Below are positions 1 to 7,771 of a stretch of 64,000 nt of DNA, piece after piece. The translations under genes were made by a program, and so were the position numbers. Position 1 is the stretch's first letter; each line of letters starts with the position of its first letter. A model generated the notes under the pieces. The model was given only the letters and a program-made list of their open reading frames with translations, was not told the origin of the DNA and made no database searches. The DNA lies in contig NZ_SLXE01000014.1 in the NCBI RefSeq assembly GCF_004341385.1, positions 7,360 through 71,359 on the forward strand, given 5' to 3'. The DNA comes from Uruburuella suis (GTDB taxonomy: Bacteria; Pseudomonadota; Gammaproteobacteria; Burkholderiales; Neisseriaceae).

Positions 1-2
1 TC

Positions 3-1109
3 AACAGCCTCGACACGCTCGCGCCTTCGCTCAATTTTTGGCGCCATATGCTCAATTGGCTCGGCGGCATGGGGATTATCGTGCTGGCGGTGGCGATTCT
101 GCCCATGCTCGGCGTGGGCGGCAGGCAGCTTTTCAAAGCCGAAATCCCGGGCGTGGATAAAGACAGCAAATTGGCACCGCGCATTTCGCAAGTGGCCAAA
201 AAACTGTGGATGGCCTATCTTTCCATCACCGTGGCGTGTTTTTTGGCGCTGCATTGGGCGGGCATGAGCTGGTTTGACGCCATCTGCCACGCCATGTCGG
301 CGGTGTCGCTGGGCGGCTTTTCCACCCACGACAACAGCATTGCCTATTTCAATTCCGTGGCCATTGAAATGGTGATTATCGTGGCCACAGTTACCGGCGC
401 CATCAACTATGCCAGCCATTTCGCCGCCGTGCGCAACCGCTCGCTCAAAAGCTATTGGCGCGATGAAGAATGCCGGGTGATGCTGGTGGTGCTGGGCGGC
501 AGCATTGTCGCCGCCAGCCTTTATCTGTGGCAGCAGCAGTATTACACGAGCCTCTCGGATGCGTTTCGCTTTGTGGGCTTCAATTTTGTGTCTATCGGCT
601 TGGCCAGCGGCTTTGCCAACACCGATTTTGCCACCTGGCCGCTCTTGGCCTCGCTGTGGATGTTTTTCCTCTCCAACCTTTTAGCCAGCTCAGGCTCGAT
701 GGGCGGCGGCATTAAAAACGTGCGCGCGCTGGTGCTGTTTAAATTCAGCCTGCGCGAAGTGGTGCTGCTTTTGCACCCGCATGCCGTGCGCACAGTGAAA
801 ATCAACAAGCGCAGCATACCCGACCGCACGGCGCTGACGATTTTGGCCTTTATTTCGGTGTATTTCATCACCGTGGTGCTGTTTACCTTTTTGATGATGG
901 CCACCGGGCTCGATTTTATGTCGGCCTTCACCGCCGTGATCGCCTGCATCACCAATGCCGGCCCCGGCTTGGGCGAAGTAGGCCCCGCCAGCAACTATGC
1001 CTTGCTCACCGACAGCCAAAAATGGTTTTGCACCATGGTGATGCTGCTGGGGCGGCTGGAAATTTTCACCGTGCTGGTGTTGCTCACCCCCGCTTATTGG
1101 AAAAAATAA
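3..1109 (+). CDS. trkH: TrkH-family potassium uptake protein, 5' end outside window
   Basis: Inner-membrane channel-like subunit of a Trk-type K+ uptake system. The frame is open to the left edge (first whole codon at base 3), so roughly the first quarter of a ~480-residue protein, including the first pore loop, is missing; 368 residues are visible. The remaining three selectivity-filter loops can be read: GGFSTHDNS (about bases 310-340), ASGFANTDF (about 605-635) and ITNAGPGLGE (about 948-977). Several hydrophobic helices and the family motif GGMGIIVLAVAILP near the visible start agree. An internal ATG at 48 is not the true start, because family sequence continues upstream of it. It stops at TAA followed by a DUS. 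Confidence 0.93.
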   Translation, partial: NSLDTLAPSLNFWRHMLNWLGGMGIIVLAVAILPMLGVGGRQLFKAEIPGVDKDSKLAPRISQVAKKLWMAYLSITVACFLALHWAGMSWFDAICHAMSAVSLGGFSTHDNSIAYFNSVAIEMVIIVATVTGAINYASHFAAVRNRSLKSYWRDEECRVMLVVLGGSIVAASLYLWQQQYYTSLSDAFRFVGFNFVSIGLASGFANTDFATWPLLASLWMFFLSNLLASSGSMGGGIKNVRALVLFKFSLREVVLLLHPHAVRTVKINKRSIPDRTALTILAFISVYFITVVLFTFLMMATGLDFMSAFTAVIACITNAGPGLGEVGPASNYALLTDSQKWFCTMVMLLGRLEIFTVLVLLTPAYWKK

Positions 1110-1140
1110 TTTCAGACGGCCTGCATGCACAGGTACGACA

Positions 1141-1178
1141 TGCGTAGGTACGATTAGCGCAGCGTAATCGTACGCATG
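1141..1178. repeat. 38-bp imperfect palindrome, copy 1 of 2
   Basis: This 38-base segment recurs without a mismatch at 41287-41324. It folds as a hairpin: GTACGATTA pairs with TAATCGTAC around a GCGCAGCG loop, flanked by TGCG/CGCA. It lies between trkH and ltgA, bounded by inverted DUS copies at about 1111 and 1213. Function unknown; it looks like a dispersed intergenic repeat rather than a terminator, as no T run follows. Confidence 0.85.
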
Positions 1179-1369
1179 CCCCCGCCGTGTTGCTTGGTTT
1201 TTAGGCCGTCTGAATGCCGGATAATGTAAATCTTCTACCGCACACGCCCGCGCCGCGCCCAAAATGCTTGTCATTCACTATAATGGCCGTCAAAGCCGCA
1301 TAGGCCAAACCCCTTTCCCGCCACACCATGTGCTGACCCCGTCAGCCCGCATTTATCAAGAGGCCACAC

Positions 1370-3211
1370 ATGTCTGCATACCGCACCTTCAAATTCACCG
1401 CATTGGCCGCCGCCGCCTTGGCGCTGGCCGCCTGCTCCTCGCCCGAGCAGCCGCTGGAGCCGATCAACACCCGCGACACCTCCGGCGTAAGCCTGCCCGG
1501 CAGCCGCAGTGTGGAAACGCCCGCCAAAATCATGTCGGATTACAGCCTTTACCGCAGTGCGCTGGAAGCCGTCAAGCGCAACGATGATGTATTGCCCGCC
1601 CAATTTTTAAGCCAAGCCGGCAGCAGCGCCATGGCCGAAACCGTGCGCAACGAATGGCTCAAAAGCCTCGGCCGGCGCGGCCAATGGCCGCAATTTCAGC
1701 AGCAATATGCCTTGCTCGATAAAGAAGGGCGCGCGCAAGAAGTGCAATGCTATGCCGACTATATCGGCGGCGGCAAGAGCGCGCTGGCCGATGAATTGGT
1801 GCGCGAAATCGGCCGCCTGCCGCAAGGCTGCAACACCTTGCTCGAATCCGCCGCTGCCGGCGGCCGCCTGAACCAGGCCGATGCCTGGCGGCGCGTGCGC
1901 GGCTTAATCAGCAACAACCAAATCACCGATGCCCGCAACTTGGCCGCCGCTTTGGGCAGCCCGTTTGAGGGCACAGGGCAGGGCGCGCAGGAATACAGCA
2001 TGGTCAACATCATCGGCCGCAATGCCAAATCCACGCCCGAAGCCGCCGCCCGCTTAGAAGCCATGTCCGGCAGCCTTAGCCGCGCGCAAAGCGGCTTTGC
2101 TTGGGGCGTGCTCGGCCACGCGCAAGCGCTCAACCAAAACATGCCCGCCGCGCTGAGCTATTACAACCGCGCCGATCGCAGCCAGCTTTCCAACGACCAA
2201 TTCGAATGGTATGCCCGCGCCGCCTTGCGCCTGCAACGATGGAGCGATTTGGCCGGCATCATCAACAGCATGCCCGATAAATTGAAAAACACCCCCGACT
2301 GGCGCTATTGGCTCGCCCGCAGCTATGCTGCACAAGGGCAGCAGGCGCGTGCCAAAGCCCTTTATGAAAAAGTGGCCGAGAGCGGGCGCAATTTCTATGC
2401 CGTGCTGGCCACCGAAGAGCTGGGCGGGCGCATCAACACCCGCAATAATGTGGGCACAGCGCCCAAAAGCGATGTTAACAAACTTGCACGCGACGGCGCC
2501 GTCGACCGCTCGCTCACCCTGTTTCGCGCCGCCCAAAATGGCGATGATTGGAACATGCGCCGCCAAGCGCAAGCCGAATGGCGCTATGCCACCCGTGGTG
2601 CCGATGAAAACACTTTGCTCGCCGCCGCCCAATTGGCATTTGACAACCAATTTTACGAAATGGCCATCAACAGCGCCGAGCGCACCGACAAAAAGCTCAA
2701 CTACAACCTGCGCTATATCTCGCCCTTCCGCGACCTCACCGAACGCTACGCAGCGCAGGCCGGCGTAGATCCGGCCTGGGTATACGGCCTGATCCGCCAG
2801 GAAAGCCGCTTTATGATAGGCGCACGCTCCAATGTGGGCGCGCACGGCCTGATGCAGGTGATGCCCGCCACCGCGCGCGAAATCGCCGGCAAAATCGGCA
2901 TGAGCCCCGACCAATTGCACACCATGGACGGCAACATCCGCATGGGCACTTGGTATTTGGGCGACGCCAAACGCCGCCTGAGCAACGATGAAGTGATGGC
3001 CACCGCCGGCTACAACGCAGGCCCCAGCCGCGCGCGCCGCTGGCAGGCCGCCACCCCGCTCGAGGGCGCGATTTATGCCGAAACCATTCCGTTTAACGAA
3101 ACCCGCGATTACGTGAAAAAAGTGATGACCAACGCCACTTATTACGCCAGCCTCTTCAACGAGCCGCAAACCTCGCTGAAACAGCGCATGGGCACGGTGC
3201 CGGGGCGTTAA
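1370..3211 (+). CDS. ltgA: lytic murein transglycosylase LtgA (Slt70 family lipoprotein)
   Basis: Cleaves the MurNAc-GlcNAc bond of peptidoglycan with formation of 1,6-anhydro-MurNAc, and should act in the periplasm at the outer membrane. Residues 1-22 form a lipoprotein signal with lipobox LAAC (Cys22). A long alpha-helical, repeat-rich middle corresponds to the Slt superhelix. The catalytic domain is near the C-terminus, with the acid Glu at about residue 478 in RQESRF, then GLMQVMPATA and AGYNAGPSRARRW. The length of 613 residues matches neisserial LtgA (about 616). A DUS hairpin terminator follows 26 bases after the stop. In gonococci LtgA releases the cytotoxic anhydro-muropeptide; that role is family knowledge, not shown here. 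Confidence 0.93.
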   Translation: MSAYRTFKFTALAAAALALAACSSPEQPLEPINTRDTSGVSLPGSRSVETPAKIMSDYSLYRSALEAVKRNDDVLPAQFLSQAGSSAMAETVRNEWLKSLGRRGQWPQFQQQYALLDKEGRAQEVQCYADYIGGGKSALADELVREIGRLPQGCNTLLESAAAGGRLNQADAWRRVRGLISNNQITDARNLAAALGSPFEGTGQGAQEYSMVNIIGRNAKSTPEAAARLEAMSGSLSRAQSGFAWGVLGHAQALNQNMPAALSYYNRADRSQLSNDQFEWYARAALRLQRWSDLAGIINSMPDKLKNTPDWRYWLARSYAAQGQQARAKALYEKVAESGRNFYAVLATEELGGRINTRNNVGTAPKSDVNKLARDGAVDRSLTLFRAAQNGDDWNMRRQAQAEWRYATRGADENTLLAAAQLAFDNQFYEMAINSAERTDKKLNYNLRYISPFRDLTERYAAQAGVDPAWVYGLIRQESRFMIGARSNVGAHGLMQVMPATAREIAGKIGMSPDQLHTMDGNIRMGTWYLGDAKRRLSNDEVMATAGYNAGPSRARRWQAATPLEGAIYAETIPFNETRDYVKKVMTNATYYASLFNEPQTSLKQRMGTVPGR

Positions 3212-3236
3212 GCGTTTAGCGGCAAACATCAAAACC

Positions 3237-3267
3237 AAGGCCGTCTGAAAGTTTTTCAGACGGCCTT
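3237..3267 (+). terminator. inverted DUS pair behind ltgA
   Basis: AAGGCCGTCTGAAA and its inverse pair across a very short loop just after the ltgA stop, the usual neisserial arrangement in which two uptake sequences form an intrinsic terminator. Confidence 0.75.
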
Positions 3268-3324
3268 GACTTTATCAGCAGCGTAAGCCGCAGCTTTTGC
3301 GGTGCAATCGTACACATACAGTCT

Positions 3325-3347
3325 GTCGCTCCTGCGTAGGCAGGAGC
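3325..3347. repeat. 23-bp dispersed repeat with CTCCTGC/GCAGGAG hairpin
   Basis: The 23 bases recur exactly, in reverse complement, at 12437-12459. Each copy contains the self-complementary core GCTCCTGCGTAGGCAGGAGC. Intergenic in both places; role unknown. Confidence 0.75.
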
Positions 3348-3350
3348 CTG

Positions 3351-3471
3351 TAGTGGAATGCACGAAAAAGTGACACAACAAGCCCATAGGCCGTCTGAAA
3401 CGTTGGCTTATCAACATAAGCTGTTCCGTTATAGAGCATTGTTTTGTATCACTTGTTCTTGCATTTCACTA
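3351..3471. repeat. miniature TIR element, family B copy 1
   Basis: About 121 bp bounded by inverted ends of about 26 bases: TAGTGGAATGCACGAA on the left, and on the right a sequence whose complement reads TAGTGAAATGCAAGAA, followed inward by AAGTGAYACAA on both sides. Related copies lie at 55878-56023 and 58875-59021. The interior holds one DUS. A 98-codon frame that crosses it is judged non-coding. The right flank (3472-3525) resembles the right arm of family A elements, so this copy also seems to sit inside a family A remnant. Confidence 0.7.
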
Positions 3472-3525
3472 TGGCGCAGCAAGGTGAGACAAGGCCGTAT
3501 GATTATTTTTTGGATTGGCATTAAA
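3472..3525. repeat. family A element remnant (right arm)
   Basis: The sequence GATTATTTTTTGGATTGGCA, preceded by CAAGGTGAGACAA, matches the right arm of the element at 14806-14911 (CAAGGCGAGACAA, then TTATTTTTTGGGATTGGTAT). No left arm is recognisable before 3351. Confidence 0.5.
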
Positions 3526-3604
3526 TTTCATTATGTGCAGCTACGCACGCCGCGCTTTGGCGGCGTCATCATGCGCATGAATATGCATGGCTGCATAAAA
3601 CGCA

Positions 3605-3635
3605 AAGGCCGTCTGAAAGTTTTTTCAGACGGCCT
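3605..3635 (-). terminator. inverted DUS pair behind the 3664-4047 gene
   Basis: AGGCCGTCTGAAA and its complement form a hairpin about 29 bases beyond the stop of the minus-strand gene that ends at 3664. Confidence 0.65.
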
Positions 3636-3663
3636 GAAACATTGTTTTACCTGAGGGATTGCG

Positions 3664-4047
3664 TTATCCGCTTTGGCGCGGATTCGTATCCAAATCGGCT
3701 TTATAGGCAATCGTGCCGTGCCGGTTGCGACCGATAGACACATCCAGCGCCTGGCCGCGGCGGGTGAATTTCAAATCGGCGTCATCCGGCTCGATGGCCG
3801 AGGCCACCACTTTGAAGCCGTGCCGTTGGGCGTGGTTGCGTACTTGCCGCGCCAGCGCCTGCACGCTGTTTTGCCCCGCTTGCAGGCTGAATTCGGCGGC
3901 AAATCCGCCGCTGCTTTTTTGGTCGGCCAAAACCGTTTGCGCGCCGCGCGGCTGGAAAATCTCGTTGGGCAGCGCGGCGGAAAAGGCGCTGGCGGAAAAG
4001 AGCGCCATAATGCCGGAGAGCGCGAGTGCAGTTGTCGGCTTTTTCAT
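3664..4047 (-). CDS. small secreted protein of unknown function
   Basis: A 127-residue product with a clear Sec signal peptide: MKKP start, hydrophobic core ALALSGIMALFSA, and likely cleavage after SAFSA (about residue 24). The mature part of about 100 residues is basic and has no cysteine and no motif I recognise; SIGRNRHGTIAYK near the end suggests a beta strand. The start codon has a purine-rich AAAGGACAAGC upstream. It lies alone between the DUS hairpins at 3605 and 4186, downstream of tsaD on the same strand. Probably periplasmic; family not recognised. Confidence 0.7.
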   Translation of the reverse strand: MKKPTTALALSGIMALFSASAFSAALPNEIFQPRGAQTVLADQKSSGGFAAEFSLQAGQNSVQALARQVRNHAQRHGFKVVASAIEPDDADLKFTRRGQALDVSIGRNRHGTIAYKADLDTNPRQSG

Positions 4048-4185
4048 GCTTGTCCTTTCGGGTTGTGCAGAATCGGCTGTTTGGAGTGCGCTTGGGGCAG
4101 AGGGTTCGGCAATGTGGGCATTTTCTGCCGGATTTTACGGTTTGATGGCGCGATATGGCATGTTTTGTGGTTTTTTTACACAAAC

Positions 4186-4216
4186 AGGCCGTCTGAATGC
4201 GGCGTTCAGACGGCCT
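4186..4216 (-). terminator. inverted DUS pair behind tsaD
   Basis: AGGCCGTCTGAA, an eight-base loop and its inverse lie 15 bases past the tsaD stop. On the minus strand the stem is preceded and followed by A/T-rich bases. Confidence 0.7.
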
Positions 4217-4230
4217 GTTTGTTGTTTTTC

Positions 4231-5301
4231 TCAAGCGCTTTTCACAATCTCGGTGAGCGGCCAGCGCGGCTTCACATTAAACGCGCCGGCGCTGTGGCCG
4301 CTTTGCAAACGCATGGCGCCGGCAAAGGCAATCATCGCGCCGTTGTCGGTGCAGTATTCGAGCGGCGGGAAAAACACGTTTATTTTTTCGGCCGCCGGTT
4401 TCGGGCGGCCTTTTTCAGACGGCCTGCGCACGCTCAAGCGGGCGAACACTTCGCGCAGCTTCCAGTTGGCACCCACGCCGCCGGCCACCACCAGCGTGCG
4501 AAAACCCGTGTCGAGCAGGGCTTTTTGCGCTTTGGCGGCGAGCACGTCCACCACCGCATCTTGAAAAGCGCGGCAGATGTCGTTGCGGGTTTGCGCGGGT
4601 ATTTCATCGCTGCCGCTTTGCGCGCGCACTTTTTGCACGGCGGTGAGCACGGCGGTTTTGAGGCCGGAAAAGCTCATCTGCAAATCGGGCGAATGCAGCA
4701 TCGGGCGCGGCAATTGAAAGGCATCGGGCGAGCCGAGCCTGGCCAGCTCGGATAATTTCGCGCCGCCCGGATAAGGCAGGCCGAGCAGCTTGGCGGTTTT
4801 GTCGAAGGCTTCGCCGGCCGCGTCGTCGACACTTTCGCCGAGCAAGGTGTAGTCGCCTATGCCGCGCACGGCCATCAATTGCGTGTGGCCGCCGGAAACC
4901 AGCAAGGCCACAAAAGGAAATTCGGGCTTTTCAGCGGCCAATAAGGGCGAGAGCAGGTGGCCTTCGAGATGGTGCACCGCAATGGCGGGCTTGCCCAGCG
5001 AAAAAGCCAGCGCGTTGGCAAAGCTTGCACCGGCCAAAAGCGCGCCGCCCAAGCCCGGGCCCTGTGTAAAGGCCACGGCATCGATATCGGCATAGCTTTT
5101 GCCGGCTTCTTGCAAGGCTGCTTCGGTGAGCGGCACCAGCCGGCGGATGTGGTCGCGGCTGGCCAATTCGGGCACCACGCCGCCGTATTCCGCGTGCATC
5201 GCCATTTGCGTGTGCAATTGGTGCGCCAACAAGCCGTGCGTGTGCTCGTAAAGCGCCACGCCGGTTTCATCGCATGAAGATTCGATTCCCAATACCAACA
5301 T
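4231..5301 (-). CDS. tsaD: tRNA N6-adenosine threonylcarbamoyltransferase TsaD
   Basis: Transfers threonylcarbamoyl from TC-AMP to A37 of ANN-decoding tRNAs, in a complex with TsaB and TsaE. The N-terminal MLVLGIESSCDETGVAL is diagnostic, the metal ligands HLEGH are at residues 111-115, and LLVSGGHTQLM and CTDNGAMIAFAG are present. The product of 356 residues is slightly longer than the usual ~340: a DUS at 4414-4425 is read in frame as RRPSEKGRPKPAAEK, in a surface stretch before the C-terminal ATP-binding motif. It is essential in most bacteria. The minus-strand gene is transcribed away from queC. Confidence 0.96.
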   Translation of the reverse strand: MLVLGIESSCDETGVALYEHTHGLLAHQLHTQMAMHAEYGGVVPELASRDHIRRLVPLTEAALQEAGKSYADIDAVAFTQGPGLGGALLAGASFANALAFSLGKPAIAVHHLEGHLLSPLLAAEKPEFPFVALLVSGGHTQLMAVRGIGDYTLLGESVDDAAGEAFDKTAKLLGLPYPGGAKLSELARLGSPDAFQLPRPMLHSPDLQMSFSGLKTAVLTAVQKVRAQSGSDEIPAQTRNDICRAFQDAVVDVLAAKAQKALLDTGFRTLVVAGGVGANWKLREVFARLSVRRPSEKGRPKPAAEKINVFFPPLEYCTDNGAMIAFAGAMRLQSGHSAGAFNVKPRWPLTEIVKSA

Positions 5302-5334
5302 TTGCTGCCAGCTCCTGCCTAAAATAGCGATCGG

Positions 5335-5381
5335 TTTCAGACGGCCTTTTTTTGTGAATCAACACAGAGGCCGTCTGAAAA
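5335..5381. terminator. outward-facing DUS pair between tsaD and queC
   Basis: TTTCAGACGGCCTTTTTTT and AGGCCGTCTGAAAAG can pair across about 16 bases. It lies between two divergent genes, so it terminates neither; it is more likely a pair of uptake sites, or it ends stray transcripts. Confidence 0.4.
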
Positions 5382-5444
5382 GTAAAGCATGATATTTTAA
5401 CGGATTTCCCGATTGATTTGGCTTATAATGCCGATTCTTTTTTA

Positions 5445-5500
5445 GCGGCGGTTCGCAACCATCCCGCCCGGAACCTGCGTTCCCAATCAAAACTAGGAAA
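5445..5500 (+). promoter_or_regulatory. preQ1-I-type riboswitch candidate in the queC leader
   Basis: The queC leader has the layout of a preQ1-I aptamer: GGCGG (5447-5451), then TTCGCAACCATC, then the pairing arm CCGCC (5464-5468), an accessory hairpin GGAAC/GTTCC (5470-5483), and an A-rich tail with AAAACTAGGAAA that contains the ribosome-binding site seven bases before ATG 5506. A TATAAT box lies at 5424-5429. Ligand binding by the tail would hide the RBS. Placement before a queuosine biosynthesis gene supports the call. I could not match every pseudoknot pair by eye. Confidence 0.58.
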
Positions 5501-5505
5501 CCGAA

Positions 5506-6162
5506 ATGCCACAGCAAAAAGCCTTGGTTATCTTTTCAGGCGGCCAAGATTCTACCACCTGCCTGATTCAGGCGATTCAAACTTACGGCCGCGAAAATGT
5601 CGAGGCCGTCACTTTTCAATACGGCCAGCGCCACGCCGTCGAGCTGGAAAAAGCGCGCTGGATTGCCGCCGATTTGGGCGTGCCGCAAACCGTGCTCGAT
5701 TTGAGCCTGATGCAGCAAATCACCCACAATGCGCTGATGGACGATAAAGCCGAAATCCGCACCGCCGATAGCGGCCCGCCCAACACGTTTGTAGACGGGC
5801 GCAATGCCTTGTTTCTGCTTTATGCCGCGATTTACGCCAAAAGCCGGGATATTGTGCACATCATCACCGGCGTGTGCGAAACCGATTTTTCAGGCTACCC
5901 CGACTGCCGCGATGTGTTTGTGAAATCGATGAATGTCACCCTCAATCTGGCGATGGATTATGCTTTTCAAATCCACACGCCGCTGATGTATCTCACCAAA
6001 GCGCAAACTTGGGCGCTGGCCGATAATCTGGGCGCGCTCGATTATGTGCGCACCCACACCCACACCTGCTATATGGGCGTGGCCGGCGGCTGCGGTCAAT
6101 GCCCCAGCTGCGTGCTGCGCGAGCGCGGGCTGGCGGAATATCTGGCGCAAAAAGGCGCTTGA
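5506..6162 (+). CDS. queC: 7-cyano-7-deazaguanine synthase QueC
   Basis: ATP-dependent conversion of 7-carboxy-7-deazaguanine and ammonia to preQ0, in the queuosine pathway. The PP-loop SGGQDS is at residues 11-16, followed by YGQRHAVEL. The C-terminal zinc site is the four-cysteine run CYMGVAGGCGQCPSC before VLRERGLAEY. The length of 218 residues is normal. The start is set by AGGAAACC just upstream. It is separated from queD/queE by an inverted-repeat element and a GIY-YIG gene, so they may not share a transcript. Confidence 0.96.
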   Translation: MPQQKALVIFSGGQDSTTCLIQAIQTYGRENVEAVTFQYGQRHAVELEKARWIAADLGVPQTVLDLSLMQQITHNALMDDKAEIRTADSGPPNTFVDGRNALFLLYAAIYAKSRDIVHIITGVCETDFSGYPDCRDVFVKSMNVTLNLAMDYAFQIHTPLMYLTKAQTWALADNLGALDYVRTHTHTCYMGVAGGCGQCPSCVLRERGLAEYLAQKGA

Positions 6163-6173
6163 ATTTTCAGTAA

Positions 6174-6292
6174 CCGTCATTCGTCATTGTCGGGCTTTGA
6201 CCCGACAATCCAGAACGCCGATTCCAAAAACGATTCTCTTTGCTCAGTATCCCAACAGACTGGATTGTCGGGTCAAAGCCCGACAATGACGG
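6174..6292. repeat. 119-bp inverted-repeat element after queC
   Basis: The two ends are inverted copies of about 30 bases (CATTGTCGGGCTTTGACC near 6185 and its complement near 6271). Each arm is itself a hairpin (TTGTCGGG, loop CTTTGA, CCCGACAA). It may act as a transcription end or be a miniature element; it resembles in style the neisserial dRS3 'ATTCCC' repeats but with a different sequence. Other copies were not seen in this window. Confidence 0.65.
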
Positions 6293-6322
6293 AATGGAAA
6301 GTGTATATCAAAGTGTATATCA

Positions 6323-6622
6323 ATGAATAAAGTCATGCAGCCTGCCGTGTATATCATGGCCAGTCAGCGCAATGGCACGCTGTATATCGGCGTAACCTCC
6401 AATCTGATTCAGCGCGTTTACCAACATCGAAATCATCAAGTGGCAGGATTTACCGACCGTTATCAAATATCCCTGCTGGTTTGGTATGAATTGCACGAGA
6501 ATATGGAAAGTGCGATTGGCCGCGAAAAGCAATTGAAAAAATGGCAGCGTAAATGGAAGCTTGATTTGATTGAACAACATAATTCAGCTTGGCGCGATTT
6601 GTGGCCGGATATTATCGGCTAA
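6323..6622 (+). CDS. GIY-YIG nuclease-superfamily protein
   Basis: A 99-residue, single-domain GIY-YIG protein. The signature is VYIMAS (residues 9-14) followed by LYIGVTSNL (20-28), Arg31 and His35 in RVYQHRNH, and the metal-binding Glu in NMESAIGREKQLKKW. These are the positions expected in small stand-alone members (UPF0213/YhbQ-like), whose cellular role is uncertain. It could arrive and leave as a cassette: it is flanked by the inverted-repeat element at 6174 and a DUS hairpin at 6644, and splits the que genes. Confidence 0.85.
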   Translation: MNKVMQPAVYIMASQRNGTLYIGVTSNLIQRVYQHRNHQVAGFTDRYQISLLVWYELHENMESAIGREKQLKKWQRKWKLDLIEQHNSAWRDLWPDIIG

Positions 6623-6643
6623 TGTGACAATCTACTTAACAAT

Positions 6644-6670
6644 AGGCCGTCTGAAACCTTCAGACGGCCT
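6644..6670 (+). terminator. inverted DUS pair after the GIY-YIG gene
   Basis: AGGCCGTCTGAA and TTCAGACGGCCT are separated by only three bases, 22 bases after the preceding stop and just before queD. It may separate queD from upstream transcription. Confidence 0.65.
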
Positions 6671-6680
6671 CGGAACATAA

Positions 6681-7106
6681 ATGATGAAAATCACCAAAAC
6701 CTTCTCATTCGACATGGCGCACATGCTCGACCATCACGACGGCAAGTGCAAAAATCTGCACGGCCACACGTATAAACTCGAAGTGGAAATCAGCGGCGAT
6801 TTGATACTCGGCGGCGCTAAAGACGGCATGGTGATCGACTTTGCCGATTTGAAAACCATCGTGAAAAAGCTGGTGGTAGAGCCGTTTGACCACGCCTTTA
6901 TCTACCACACCGAAAGCGCGCGCGAGTGCGAAATCGCCGCCATGCTCGAAGGCTGGCAGCTTAAAACCCTGCCGATGGCCAAACGCACCACGGCGGAGAA
7001 TATGGCGCAATATATGTTTGACCTGCTGCGCAACGAAGGCCGCTTGAACGTATCCGCGCTGCGTTTGTGGGAAACGCCCACTTCTTATTGCGAGTGCAGC
7101 GCGTGA
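6681..7106 (+). CDS. queD: 6-carboxytetrahydropterin synthase QueD
   Basis: Converts dihydroneopterin triphosphate to 6-carboxy-tetrahydropterin, an early step to queuosine. Zinc ligands are His14, His27 and His29 (FDMAH and LHGH), and the nucleophile is Cys23 in GKCKNLHGH. The C-terminal LWETPTSYCEC carries the substrate-binding Glu. The length is 141 residues. Two ATG codons stand in tandem at 6681 and 6684, so either may be the start. It is followed after 11 bases by queE, across a DUS. Confidence 0.95.
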   Translation: MMKITKTFSFDMAHMLDHHDGKCKNLHGHTYKLEVEISGDLILGGAKDGMVIDFADLKTIVKKLVVEPFDHAFIYHTESARECEIAAMLEGWQLKTLPMAKRTTAENMAQYMFDLLRNEGRLNVSALRLWETPTSYCECSA

Positions 7107-7117
7107 GGCCGTCTGAA

Positions 7118-7750
7118 ATGCAAACCATCCACCCCGAAAACCCCGAATTCCGCATTGTGGAAATTTTCGAAAGCCTGCAAGGCGAGGGCTACAACACCGG
7201 CATGAGCGCCGTGTTTATCCGCTTGGGCAAATGCAATCTGGCCTGCGCCTGGTGCGACACCGATTACCTGAAATTCGGCATGATGCGCCTGAGCGACATT
7301 TTAAGCCGCCTGCAAACCTATGCCGCGCGCAACATCATCATCACCGGCGGCGAGCCCACCATACAGCCGCATTTGAGTGTTTTGCTCGATGCGCTCAAAG
7401 CGCAAGGTTATCGTTTGTGCATCGAAACCAACGGCCTCAAGCCTGCGCCCGTGCAAATCGATTATGTGGCCGCCAGCCCCAAAGCCTGCTATGCGGAAAA
7501 ATACCGGCAGCAATGCATTGAAGCGGCCGATGAAGTGCGCATTGTGGCCGATGGCGATGTGTTGGCTTTTTGCGCCGAAATGGAGCAGAAAATCCGCGCC
7601 GCTCATTATTATCTTTCGCCCTGCGAAATCGACGGCCAAATGAATATTTACGACACCATCCGCCAAATCGGCCTGCTCAACGCGCGCGCCGATGCCCAAG
7701 TGCATTGGCAGCTCAGCGTGCAAACGCATAAATGGGCGGGCATTGAATAA
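7118..7750 (+). CDS. queE: 7-carboxy-7-deazaguanine synthase QueE
   Basis: Radical-SAM enzyme that makes 7-carboxy-7-deazaguanine from the QueD product. The cluster ligands are CNLACAWC (Cys39, Cys43, Cys46), preceded by SLQGEGYNTGMSAVFIRLG and followed by the SAM-binding ITGGEPT. It has 210 residues. I chose ATG 7118 rather than an upstream in-frame ATG at 7067, which overlaps queD; the DUS GGCCGTCTGAA lies directly against the chosen start and leaves no strong Shine-Dalgarno, suggesting coupling to queD translation. Confidence 0.95.
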   Translation: MQTIHPENPEFRIVEIFESLQGEGYNTGMSAVFIRLGKCNLACAWCDTDYLKFGMMRLSDILSRLQTYAARNIIITGGEPTIQPHLSVLLDALKAQGYRLCIETNGLKPAPVQIDYVAASPKACYAEKYRQQCIEAADEVRIVADGDVLAFCAEMEQKIRAAHYYLSPCEIDGQMNIYDTIRQIGLLNARADAQVHWQLSVQTHKWAGIE

Positions 7751-7757
7751 TCAGGTG

Positions 7758-7771
7758 CTAGGACGCCCTAG
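7758..7771. mobile_element. solo IS5-like terminus (CTAGGACGCCCTAG)
   Basis: AGGACGCCCTAG is the complement of CTAGGGCGTCCT, the end of the IS5-like element at 63907. It abuts the MITE at 7771. This looks like a footprint left by an excised or recombined element. Confidence 0.4.

Noticed and set aside
2054..3238. Long open frame (394 codons) on the minus strand opposite ltgA
   Set aside because: It is a GC-rich shadow of ltgA, with His/Ala/Gly-rich low-complexity translation and no family motif.
3358..3654. 98-codon plus-strand frame after ltgA
   Set aside because: It runs through a family B repeat, a family A remnant and a DUS hairpin; no conserved motif.
5506..7750. Possible 7-deazaguanine DNA-modification (Dpd-like) defence locus
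   Set aside because: Only the queuosine genes queC, queD and queE are present; no dpdA-K homologues or restriction genes nearby.
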